A stretch of DNA of 6,031 nucleotides. It comes from Pseudorhodoplanes sp. (GTDB lineage Bacteria; Pseudomonadota; Alphaproteobacteria; Rhizobiales; Xanthobacteraceae). A program made the translations under genes and the position numbers. The notes beneath the pieces were generated by a model, which saw only the letters and a program-made list of their open reading frames with translations, was not told where the DNA came from and searched no databases. Location: NCBI GenBank assembly GCA_008933495.1, contig WBUW01000209.1, forward strand, positions 1 to 6,031. The letters run 5' to 3'. Below, piece by piece: positions 1 through 6,031 of this stretch (position 1 is its first letter; every line of letters begins with the position of its first letter).

Positions 1-2724
1 GAGCAGGCCGATCCGCGTGGCTTTTTCCAGCGCATGCGCGGTCGAAGTATCGAGCAGCGCCGGGTGGTCGGCAGCGTAAACAAGCTGCAGATACTGCGCC
101 AGAAATTCGACGTCGATGAGACCGCCGGCTGCGTATTTGAGGTCCCAGCGATCATCGTCGCGCTTTTCCTGCGCGATGGCATTGCGCATTTCGAGCGCAT
201 CGCCGGCAATCAGCGCGTGATTGCGCGGACGGCGCAGTACGGTTTCGATCACCTCCTGCACCGCGGCCGCAAAGCCGGGCGTTGCGGAGACCACACGCGC
301 GCGCGTCAACGCCATATGCTCCCAGGTCCAGGCGTCGTGCTCCTGATAATGACGGAAGGAGGCAAGCTGGGTCGCCACCGGCCCTGAGCGGCCGGATGGC
401 CGCAGACGCATGTCGACTTGGTAGAGCGCGCCATAATTGGTCCGTGCCGTCAGCGCGCTGATCAGGCGCTGTGTCAGGCGGGCAAAATATTGCGCCCCAT
501 AGAGCGGTCGCGGTCCGTCGGATTCCGGGTGAGCTTCATCGAAGTCGTAAACCAGGATCAGGTCCAGATCGGACGTCGCGGTCATTTCCCGTCCGCCGAG
601 CTTTCCCATCGCCAGCAGAGCAGTGCTCTGGCCTTTGATGCGGCCGTGCGCGTGTGCGAACTTTTCCTCAACCTCGCGGTGAAGGTCGCGGATGATAACG
701 TCGGCGAGCCGCGCGAAAGCCTGTCCCGCAAGTTCCGCCGACAGCGTGCCGGACAGGATGCGGGCCCCGATCAGGAACATATGCTCCTGCCCGAACAACC
801 GGAGCCGGTCCAGGTAATCCTCATAGGAATTCGACTGCGCAAGCGAACTCTGCAGCGCATCGCGCAGCTTGTCGGCGTCGGGTACCGCGCCGAAGAAAGC
901 CGGATCGATCAACCCGTCGATCACCTGCGGATGACCGGCCAGGATGTCGGCCAGCCGCGGCGCATTGCTCAGGATGAGCATGAACAGCGCCAGCAAGCCC
1001 GGGTTCTGGCGCAGCAGCGAAAACAGCCGCCCCGCCCCACCCGGATGCAATCCGGAGAGGAAGCGTTCGAACGACGCGAGCGCCGCGTCGCGATTTTCCG
1101 CGCGCGCCAGCTGGGTCAAGAGTGGCGGGATGAAGGCCTGAAGTTGTTCACGCGCGAACTCGCTGCGCAGCGCCGGCATGCGCCCGGCGAGCCAGGCGCG
1201 GACGGTTGCCGAGATTTCGAGCGGGTTGCGAAATCCCAGCTCGGTCAGGCGATCGAGCGTCCCGCGATCATCGGCATCGCGCTTGAAGAGCAACCGTTCG
1301 CCCGCCGCGGCTTCCGTAAGCTCGAACAAGCGCGCATAGTGAACCTGTACCTTGCGCAGATGGCCGACCAGAGCTTCGGCAAAGGCATCACGGTCGGCGT
1401 AGCCGCAGAACCGGGCAAATCCCCGCATCCGCTCGGCATCGACCGGCAGCGAATGCGTCTGCTCGTCGGCCACCATTTGCAGCCGGTGCTCGATCGTGCG
1501 CAGGAACAGATAGGCCCGTTCGAGGTCATCGCGCGCGTCGGCCTCGATCCAGCCGCCCTCGACCAGCGCCGCAAGCGTCGCAAGCGTGCGCGGGTCGCGC
1601 AGTTCCGGATGGCGCCCGCCGGCGATCAGTTGTTGCGTCTGGACGAAAAATTCGATCTCGCGAATACCACCGCGGCCGAGCTTGATGTTGAAGCCCTCGA
1701 CGGCAATCTCTCCGTGTCCCTTGTAGGCGTGAATCTGGCGTTTCATCGCGTGGATGTCCGCGACGGCGGCAAAATCCATGTATTTGCGCCAGACGAACGG
1801 GGTGAGCGCCTTGAGGAACGCTTCCCCGGCGGTGGAATCGCCGGCGCAGACGCGCGCCTTGATCATTGCCGAACGTTCCCAGTTCTGCCCGCGATGTTCG
1901 TAATAGTCGAGCGCGCTTGCGGTGGAGATCGCGATCTGGGTCGATGCCGGATCGGGACGCAGGCGAAGGTCGACCCGGAAAACATAACCTTCGGGAGTAC
2001 GCTCCTGAAGGAGCTTCACGAGCCCGCGCGTCAGGCGGATGTGAACGGCAGCCAGTTCGACCTCCGCCGGCACGGCTGGCGCGTCGGGATCGAACAGCAC
2101 GATCAGGTCGATGTCGCTTGAATAGTTCAGCTCGCCGGCGCCCATCTTGCCCATGGCAAGCGCGAAATAGCCGGAACCGGTCTCGGGCCGGCTCACGTCC
2201 AGCGCGCGAATGGTGCCACGCCGCACCGCTTCGTTGAGCAGATAGCGAAGCGCGGAACGGACGGCGCAATCCGCAAGCTCGGTCAGCGCTGCGGTCACCC
2301 GCATCACCGGCCAGACCCCACCGATGTCCGCAACCGCAATCAGGAGCGCCGCCTCCGCCTTCATTTCGCGCAGGAGCCGCATGGCATCGGCCTCGGACGG
2401 CGCAGCGGAAACGGACGCAGCCGTCCGATCGAGCAGCGTTGTGAAATAGCTGTCAGGATCGGCGACGAGGATTCTGACCAGCCGCTCGGGATTGGCGCTA
2501 CCGAGACCCCAGAGATACGGCGAGCGGCGTCCAATTCCGGCCAGCAGCCGGCCGAGCGCAGGGTTGGCCGCCATCACGGGTCTGAGAATGTCCGCGGCGG
2601 CGGTGTTGCCGGCGAGCCATTCGTCAAGCAAGCCGACGTCGTCGGGCTCGACGAACGGCGCAGCGCCGACGCGCGCGGCGAGACTTCCGGCGCCGAACTC
2701 CGAAACCGATATGCGAACGCTCAT
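1..2724 (-). CDS. glnE: Bifunctional glutamine synthetase adenylyltransferase / adenylyl-removing enzyme, C-terminus cut by window edge
   Basis: This cytoplasmic enzyme attaches AMP to, and removes it from, a tyrosine of glutamine synthetase, switching nitrogen assimilation off and on in response to PII protein and glutamine (family knowledge). The frame is open for 908 codons from ATG at 2724 to the left edge. Two nucleotidyltransferase domains are visible. The N-terminal one, expected to remove AMP, has MGKMGAGELNYSSDIDLI at about 191-207 (D204, D206) and VDLRLRPDP at about 251-259 (D252). The C-terminal one, expected to add AMP, has MGKLGGREMTATSDLDLI at about 706-723 (D719, D721) and VDMRLRPSG at about 770-778 (D771). 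Each is followed by the family's helical motif: GRGGIREIEFF at about 350-360 and GGLIDVEF at about 867-874. Typical members have roughly 950-1000 residues, so only a short C-terminal piece is missing. The ATG overlaps the upstream kinase stop by 4 bases, implying coupled translation. No frameshift or lost catalytic residue is seen. Confidence 0.97.
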   Translation of the reverse strand, partial: MSVRISVSEFGAGSLAARVGAAPFVEPDDVGLLDEWLAGNTAAADILRPVMAANPALGRLLAGIGRRSPYLWGLGSANPERLVRILVADPDSYFTTLLDRTAASVSAAPSEADAMRLLREMKAEAALLIAVADIGGVWPVMRVTAALTELADCAVRSALRYLLNEAVRRGTIRALDVSRPETGSGYFALAMGKMGAGELNYSSDIDLIVLFDPDAPAVPAEVELAAVHIRLTRGLVKLLQERTPEGYVFRVDLRLRPDPASTQIAISTASALDYYEHRGQNWERSAMIKARVCAGDSTAGEAFLKALTPFVWRKYMDFAAVADIHAMKRQIHAYKGHGEIAVEGFNIKLGRGGIREIEFFVQTQQLIAGGRHPELRDPRTLATLAALVEGGWIEADARDDLERAYLFLRTIEHRLQMVADEQTHSLPVDAERMRGFARFCGYADRDAFAEALVGHLRKVQVHYARLFELTEAAAGERLLFKRDADDRGTLDRLTELGFRNPLEISATVRAWLAGRMPALRSEFAREQLQAFIPPLLTQLARAENRDAALASFERFLSGLHPGGAGRLFSLLRQNPGLLALFMLILSNAPRLADILAGHPQVIDGLIDPAFFGAVPDADKLRDALQSSLAQSNSYEDYLDRLRLFGQEHMFLIGARILSGTLSAELAGQAFARLADVIIRDLHREVEEKFAHAHGRIKGQSTALLAMGKLGGREMTATSDLDLILVYDFDEAHPESDGPRPLYGAQYFARLTQRLISALTARTNYGALYQVDMRLRPSGRSGPVATQLASFRHYQEHDAWTWEHMALTRARVVSATPGFAAAVQEVIETVLRRPRNHALIAGDALEMRNAIAQEKRDDDRWDLKYAAGGLIDVEFLAQYLQLVYAADHPALLDTSTAHALEKATRIGLL

Positions 2725-2734
2725 CCAGCCCCCT
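2721..2734 (-). promoter_or_regulatory. glnE translation start: ATGA overlap with kinase stop, with candidate ribosome binding site
   Basis: The kinase stop TGA (2723-2721) and the glnE ATG (2724-2722) share bases as ATGA on the minus strand. A purine run AGGGGG (2734-2729) ends four bases before the ATG and is a plausible, slightly close Shine-Dalgarno site. A better match, GGAGGA (2744-2739), lies 14 bases upstream, probably too far to be the main site. The arrangement suggests that ribosomes finishing the kinase re-initiate at glnE. The coupling is inferred from layout only. Confidence 0.6.
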
Positions 2735-4130
2735 GCGGTCCTCCGCGCGGGACCGCAATCACGGCTTTGAGGCCGGGATTATTGTCTTCAAGGCGCAATT
2801 CGCCGCCATGCAGGCGGGCGACCGCGGAGGCGAGGCTCAATCCAAGCCCGGAGCCGGGCAGCGAACGGCTTTGTTCGAGGCGCGTGAAGCGTTCGATCGC
2901 GCGCCCGCGCATCGCCTTGGGAATTCCCGGCCCTCTGTCCGCAACCGCAAGCAAAATCTGCTCACCCTCGGTTGATGCATGGATCACGACCGTCATATCC
3001 TTGGCTTCGGCGCGATCGGTTTCGGTCGAATACTTGATCGCGTTATCAACAAGATTGGCAAGGGCCTGGCTGATCAATTCACGGCTTCCGTGCACCGGAA
3101 TGGGGCCTTCCGCTTCGACGCGAAGCGAGAGCCCCCGCTCCTCGGCCAGGGGTTCGTACAACTCCCCGACGTCGCGTGCAATCTCGGCGGCGTCGAACTC
3201 GGCCATGTTGTCGCGTGCCTGGCCCGATTCGGCACGCGCGATCATGAGCAAGGCGTTGAAGGTCCGGATCAGGCCGTCCGATTCCTCGATCGTGGCCTCC
3301 ATGGCCGCTCGGTAATCGGCCTCGCCCTTCGCCGTCCGCAGCGCCTCCTCGCAGCGGTTGCGAAGCCGGGTCAGCGGCGTTTTCAGATCGTGGGCGATAT
3401 TGTCGGAAACTTCCTTAAGGCCATGCATGAGCGCTTCGATCCGCTCAAGCATTGCATTGAGGTTGACGGCGAGCCGGTCAAGCTCGTCACCGGATCCGCC
3501 CACCGGCAGGCGGCCGCTCAGGTCGCCGTCCATGATCTGGCGCGTCGTCTCGGTCATGGCATCGACACGACGCAGCATGCGCCGTGACAGGAAAAACCCG
3601 CCGGCAAAACCGAGCACGACCACGATGGCCGCCGACCAGCGACCGGCCGAAAGGACGACGCGATGGAGCCGCTCGCGCTCTTCCAGATCGCGGCCCACGA
3701 GCAGACGGAATCCGCTCGGCAATTCGATGACGCGCACCAGCGCGTGATGCGCGGCGCCGTCGGATTCTTCGAGACGGCGATATTCCGTTTCGGTCAGGCC
3801 GGGATTGTTGAGAATCCCGGGCGGCAACGAGCCGACATTGCCGGCCAGGCTTTCGCCGGCGCGGGTTGTGACCAGATACAGGCTGGAGCCAGGCCGCTGC
3901 GAGCGCAGCTCAACGATGAGAACAAGCCGCCGGATGCCGCCGGCATTGTACTGTTCGGCGAGCCCGTAGATTTCCGCGTCGACCGTCTGCGTCATCTGCT
4001 CGGTGACCAGCCGGCGGGTATTGAGTGCAAAATATGCCAGCAGAAACGCCGCAAACAGCGCGAATACGATCAGATAGATCACCGTCAACCGGAAAGCGGT
4101 CGTTGCGAGCAGCTTAGCGAACGCCGTCAC
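2721..4130 (-). CDS. Two-component sensor histidine kinase (HAMP / HisKA / HATPase), inner membrane
   Basis: This 469-residue kinase is predicted to sense an envelope or external signal and phosphorylate the response regulator encoded just upstream. Visible order: a hydrophobic segment at about 13-36; an extracytoplasmic part at about 37-162; a second membrane segment at about 165-182; HAMP at about 180-235; an H-box with NIAHDLKTPLTRLR (phospho-accepting H247); an N-box NLVDNAIKYS (N363); a G1 box ADRGPGIP at about 397-404; an F-box-like ERF at 413-415; and a G2 box GSGLGLSLA at about 426-434. All key catalytic motifs are present, so it should be active. The start is GTG at 4130. An in-frame TGA lies one codon further upstream, and later starts would cut into the first membrane segment. 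It overlaps the regulator gene by 17 bases and glnE by 4. The roughly 125-residue sensor part matches no domain I recognise, so the signal is unknown. Confidence 0.95.
   Translation of the reverse strand: MTAFAKLLATTAFRLTVIYLIVFALFAAFLLAYFALNTRRLVTEQMTQTVDAEIYGLAEQYNAGGIRRLVLIVELRSQRPGSSLYLVTTRAGESLAGNVGSLPPGILNNPGLTETEYRRLEESDGAAHHALVRVIELPSGFRLLVGRDLEERERLHRVVLSAGRWSAAIVVVLGFAGGFFLSRRMLRRVDAMTETTRQIMDGDLSGRLPVGGSGDELDRLAVNLNAMLERIEALMHGLKEVSDNIAHDLKTPLTRLRNRCEEALRTAKGEADYRAAMEATIEESDGLIRTFNALLMIARAESGQARDNMAEFDAAEIARDVGELYEPLAEERGLSLRVEAEGPIPVHGSRELISQALANLVDNAIKYSTETDRAEAKDMTVVIHASTEGEQILLAVADRGPGIPKAMRGRAIERFTRLEQSRSLPGSGLGLSLASAVARLHGGELRLEDNNPGLKAVIAVPRGGPQGAG
4114..4130 (-). other. 17-base overlap of response regulator end and kinase GTG start
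   Basis: The regulator stop TAA (4116-4114) lies inside the kinase gene, which begins with GTG at 4130-4128. An ATG at 4137-4135 belongs to the regulator frame (its GYMIRD end) and is not a kinase start. No strong Shine-Dalgarno sequence precedes the GTG; the best purine patch is GCGGGA about 11 bases upstream. A weak site plus an overlap is typical of translational coupling in two-component pairs, and would help hold kinase and regulator at a set ratio (inference). Confidence 0.65.
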
Positions 4131-4794
4131 GGATCATGTATCCCGCGCCGCGCACCGTATGCAGCAACGGCTGCGCAAAGCCCTTGTCGATCTTCGACCG
4201 CAGTCTCGAAATATGCACGTCGATGACGTTGGTTTGCGGATCGAAATGATAATCCCATACGTTTTCCAGCAGCATCGTCCGCGTGACCACCTGCCCGGCA
4301 TGTTTCATGAGATATTCGAGCAGGCGGAACTCCCGCGGCTGCAGCAGAATTTCCTCCTTGCCGCGCATCACCCGGTGCGACAAGCGGTCGAGTTCCAGGT
4401 CGCCGACGCGATAGACCATCTCGTCGCCGCGGCCCCCGCGCCGCCGGCCAAGCGCTTCGACCCGCGCCAGCAGCTCGGAAAAGGAATAAGGCTTCGGCAG
4501 ATAATCGTCCCCGCCGGCGCGCAGCCCCTTCACCCGGTCATCGACCTGCCCGAGCGCAGACAGAATGAGGACCGGAGTCTGCACGCCCTTTTCCCGCAGC
4601 GTGCCGATCACCGAAAGGCCGTCGCGCTTGGGCAGCATGCGATCGACGATCAATACGTCGTAATCGCCGTCGAGCGCCAGCGCGAGGCCCTCCTTGCCGT
4701 CGACGGCATGGTCGGCCATGTGGCCGACCTCGCGGAACGCCCGCACGATATAGTCGGCGGCGTCACGGTCATCTTCGATAATCAGGAGGCGCAT
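4114..4794 (-). CDS. OmpR/PhoB-family two-component response regulator (receiver plus winged helix)
   Basis: This 226-residue cytoplasmic transcription factor should be phosphorylated by the adjacent kinase. The receiver domain (about 1-115) shows the acidic pair D8/D9, phospho-acceptor D51 in VLIVDRMLP, S79 at the usual Thr/Ser switch position, and K101 in the YLPKPYSFSEL motif. The C-terminal winged-helix DNA-binding domain (about 127-222) has LQPREFRLLEYLMKHAGQVVTR, then WDYHFDPQTNVIDVHISRLRSKID, then VRGAGYMI. That middle motif resembles the CzcR/CusR/CopR branch of the family, but no metal-resistance gene is nearby and I infer no metal role. The start is ATG at 4794: an in-frame TAA lies eight codons upstream, with no other start between. 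The ribosome binding site is weak. The gene is first in an overlapping unit with the kinase and glnE. Its targets are unknown; degP and its own operon are the obvious candidates (inference). Confidence 0.96.
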   Translation of the reverse strand: MRLLIIEDDRDAADYIVRAFREVGHMADHAVDGKEGLALALDGDYDVLIVDRMLPKRDGLSVIGTLREKGVQTPVLILSALGQVDDRVKGLRAGGDDYLPKPYSFSELLARVEALGRRRGGRGDEMVYRVGDLELDRLSHRVMRGKEEILLQPREFRLLEYLMKHAGQVVTRTMLLENVWDYHFDPQTNVIDVHISRLRSKIDKGFAQPLLHTVRGAGYMIRDGVR

Positions 4795-4814
4795 GAGCTG
4801 ACAGTGAGTCGCGG

Positions 4815-4839
4815 ATCGTTACGATACTAGCGAATTCGC
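4815..4839. promoter_or_regulatory. Two short palindromes just upstream of the response regulator; possible operator or promoter area
   Basis: Twenty to forty-five bases upstream of the regulator ATG are ATCGT-T-ACGAT (4815-4825) and the perfect palindrome GCGAATTCGC (4830-4839). On the minus strand TAGTAT (4829-4824) resembles a -10 box, but I find no matching -35 box at normal spacing. The site could be an operator or promoter for the regulator-kinase-glnE unit. OmpR-type regulators usually bind direct repeats rather than palindromes, so self-binding is not implied. The link to transcription is a guess from position. Confidence 0.25.
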
Positions 4840-4872
4840 GAGCCGGGGGCGCACTGCCTGCAAACACGGTTT

Positions 4873-4893
4873 CCGGCCCCCGGTTGGGGCCGG
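4873..4893. repeat. GC-rich hairpin, 8-bp stem
   Basis: CCGGCCCC (4873-4880) and GGGGCCGG (4886-4893) form a perfect 8-bp stem with a 5-base loop. Read on the minus strand, the transcript side of degP, it is followed by AAACCGTG rather than a T run, so it is at best a weak terminator. It is the last of several hairpins between degP and the response regulator. Confidence 0.5.
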
Positions 4894-4899
4894 GAAAGT

Positions 4900-4932
4900 G
4901 AGGGGACGGCCAGGATACGCGGCCGTCCCCTC
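4900..4932. repeat. Perfect 12-bp inverted repeat (hairpin A) in the degP-regulator gap
   Basis: GAGGGGACGGCC (4900-4911) and GGCCGTCCCCTC (4921-4932) are exact reverse complements around a 9-base loop. The stem is very stable. On the minus strand it is followed by ACTTTCCC, with only three T's, so it is not a textbook Rho-independent terminator. Its GGGGACGG core is shared with the hairpin at 4988-5012, which suggests a repeat family or a duplicated element rather than two unrelated stems. Confidence 0.7.
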
Positions 4933-4943
4933 GTTCGACCCTG

Positions 4944-4971
4944 CGACCGGAGGGGGGCATGAAACCGGTCG
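4944..4971. repeat. Weak inverted repeat, 7-bp arms with 14-base loop
   Basis: CGACCGG (4944-4950) and CCGGTCG (4965-4971) are complementary around a 14-base loop that contains a G run. It lies between the two strong hairpins. By itself this could be chance in GC-rich DNA. It is listed because it would let the whole span from 4873 to 5012 fold as a chain of stem-loops. Confidence 0.3.
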
Positions 4972-4987
4972 GCGGGCCAATCTGAGC

Positions 4988-5012
4988 GGGGACGGGCTTA
5001 AAGCCCGTCCCC
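4988..5012. repeat. Perfect 12-bp inverted repeat (hairpin B), possible degP 3' end
   Basis: GGGGACGGGCTT (4988-4999) and AAGCCCGTCCCC (5001-5012) are exact reverse complements around one base. In practice this is a 10-bp stem with a TTAAA loop. It starts 54 bases past the degP stop on the minus strand and is followed by GCTCAGATT, without a T tract. It could end or stabilise the degP transcript, or be a copy of a dispersed palindromic repeat. The strong stem is certain; its role is not. Confidence 0.65.
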
Positions 5013-5066
5013 TTGGGTTCCGTGTCACCGGCGGGGGCGACGATTGCCGGCAGCACGGCCCGTCCA

Positions 5067-6031
5067 TTAAGCGCGGCCGAGCGGAAGCGCGACAAACCGC
5101 GTTCCCTGGCTCGATTTCACGCGCATGAGGATCGTGCGTTTCCCGCCGTTGCGGGCGTCAGCGAGCGCCTTTCGTACGTCGGCGGGCGCCGAAACGCTCT
5201 TGCCGCCAACTTCAAGGATAATGTCGCCGATCTGGAATCCGACATCGGCCGCCAACCCGCGCGGATCGATGTTGGTCACGACGACGCCCTCGGCATTCGC
5301 ACCGGCAACATTGCTGGCGGGCGCAAGCGTGAGCCCGTAGCGCGACGTTTCGCGGTCCGCGCCTTCCTGCTCCCCGCCGCCCGGACGCAGGCTGGTCTCC
5401 CGCGGATTCGGCAATTCGCCGAGCGTCAGGTTCACAGTCTTCTCGGCGCCGCCGCGGAAGACAACGAGCTTAACGTTGGTATTGGGCGTCATGTTGCCGA
5501 TCCTGCGGGCCAGATCGCGCGCATTCTTCACCGCCTCGCCGTCAACCGACAGGATGACGTCACCGGACTCGATGCCCGCCTTCATTGCCGGGCTGTTCGC
5601 CTGCGGCTCGGAGACGAGCGCGCCGCCCGGCTTCTTCAATCCAAGGCTGTCGGCGATATCCTTGGTGACCGGCTGGATCTGCACACCGATCCAGCCGCGG
5701 CTGACCGAGCCCTTGTCCTTGAGCTGGGCAATGACGGTCGTGACGGTCGATGCGGGAATGGCGAAGGCGATGCCGACATTGCCGCCGGACGGCGAAAAGA
5801 TCGCGGTGTTGACGCCCACGACATTGCCGTCGATATCGAACGTCGGCCCGCCGGAATTGCCCTTATTGACGGGCGCATCGATCTGCAGAAAATCGTCGTA
5901 CGGACCGGAGCCGATATCGCGACCGCGCGCGGACACAATTCCGGCGGTGACGGTACTGCTCAGCCCGAACGGATTGCCGACCGCGAGAACCCAGTCACCC
6001 ACGCGCGGCAGCTTGTCGGAGAGTCTGGCAA
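5067..6031 (-). CDS. degP: Periplasmic HtrA/DegP (Do)-family serine endoprotease, N-terminus outside window
   Basis: Members of this family degrade or refold damaged envelope proteins in the periplasm, assembling as PDZ-bearing oligomers. The last 320 residues are visible, open to the right edge, with stop TAA at 5069-5067. They hold the second half of the trypsin-like domain: GDWVLAVGNPFGLSSTVTAGIVSA, then DFLQIDAPVNKGNSGGP with the catalytic serine codon at 5855-5853, then VGIAFAIP. PDZ1 follows (about 112-207 of the visible part, beginning WIGVQIQPVT), then a Gly/Glu-rich linker, then PDZ2 (about 230-318, with GLAADVGFQIGDIILEVGG). Two PDZ domains indicate a DegP/DegQ/MucD type rather than DegS. 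The catalytic His and Asp, the signal peptide and roughly 150-200 residues lie beyond the edge; the GTG at 6002 is internal, not the start. Its place upstream of a two-component system suggests an envelope-stress connection (inference). Which paralogue it is, degP or another Do-like copy, cannot be decided here. Confidence 0.95.
   Translation of the reverse strand, partial: ARLSDKLPRVGDWVLAVGNPFGLSSTVTAGIVSARGRDIGSGPYDDFLQIDAPVNKGNSGGPTFDIDGNVVGVNTAIFSPSGGNVGIAFAIPASTVTTVIAQLKDKGSVSRGWIGVQIQPVTKDIADSLGLKKPGGALVSEPQANSPAMKAGIESGDVILSVDGEAVKNARDLARRIGNMTPNTNVKLVVFRGGAEKTVNLTLGELPNPRETSLRPGGGEQEGADRETSRYGLTLAPASNVAGANAEGVVVTNIDPRGLAADVGFQIGDIILEVGGKSVSAPADVRKALADARNGGKRTILMRVKSSQGTRFVALPLGRA

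Noticed and set aside
418..2121. A 567-codon open frame on the plus strand, opposite glnE
   Set aside because: It is exactly antisense to a well-supported glnE frame with both catalytic motifs in place. Its translation is rich in Arg, Gln and Gly and shows no recognisable motif. Long antisense frames are common opposite GC-rich genes.
1526..2269. A 247-codon minus-strand open frame inside glnE, and a similar 112-codon one at 1245-1583
   Set aside because: Both are in other frames of the same strand as glnE and have Arg/Ala/Ser-rich low-information translations. They do not indicate a frameshift in glnE, because the glnE frame is continuous from 2724 to the left edge.
2979..3587. Plus-strand open frames opposite the histidine kinase and regulator (also 2767-3315, 3358-3747, 3663-4226, 4159-4830)
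   Set aside because: All are antisense shadows of the kinase and regulator genes, whose complete motif sets leave no doubt about the coding strand.
4873..5012. CRISPR-like or attachment-site reading of the repeated stems
   Set aside because: The repeats are inverted stems of differing sequence with unequal spacing, not identical direct repeats with uniform spacers. No integrase or cas gene is present.
4988..5012. Canonical Rho-independent terminator for degP
   Set aside because: The stem is strong but no T run follows it on the minus strand, so I list it as a hairpin repeat with a possible 3'-end role rather than as a confirmed terminator.
4819..5067. Possible small gene in the degP-regulator gap (82 codons minus, or 76 codons plus at 4898-5128)
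   Set aside because: The translations are Pro/Arg/Gly-rich and run through perfect hairpins. No convincing ribosome binding site or recognisable motif is seen, and the frames overlap the ends of real genes. Treated as non-coding.

Overview
The window is a compact, GC-rich stretch of an alphaproteobacterial chromosome, probably Hyphomicrobiales (Rhizobiales). This placement rests on protein character and on gene order as I remember it from rhizobial genomes, not on a search. All four genes supported here read on the minus strand, so transcription runs from the right end of the window to the left.

Layout in transcription order. (1) 6031-5067 is the 3' part of a periplasmic HtrA/DegP-type serine protease: the catalytic-serine half of the protease domain plus two PDZ domains. 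Its start lies beyond the right edge. (2) 5066-4795 is a 272-base non-coding gap packed with inverted repeats. Two strong perfect 12-bp hairpins share a GGGGACGG core, two weaker ones lie beside them, and two short palindromes sit just ahead of the next gene. (3) 4794-4114 is an OmpR-type response regulator. (4) 4130-2721 is its partner, a membrane sensor histidine kinase, which starts with GTG and overlaps the regulator by 17 bases. (5) 2724-1 is glnE, the two-headed glutamine synthetase adenylyltransferase/adenylyl-removing enzyme. It overlaps the kinase by the 4-base ATGA arrangement and runs off the left edge after 908 codons, both nucleotidyltransferase active sites being present.

Regulator, kinase and glnE form one overlapping, probably translationally coupled transcription unit. 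The protease may be read separately or partly through into it, because the gap carries terminator-like hairpins without good T tracts. Biologically the region joins envelope protein quality control (DegP), a two-component system with an extracytoplasmic sensor, and post-translational control of nitrogen assimilation (GlnE). The linkage looks conserved rather than new, and I see no mobile element, CRISPR array, RNA gene, toxin system or defence system. The most unexplained DNA is the hairpin cluster between degP and the regulator.
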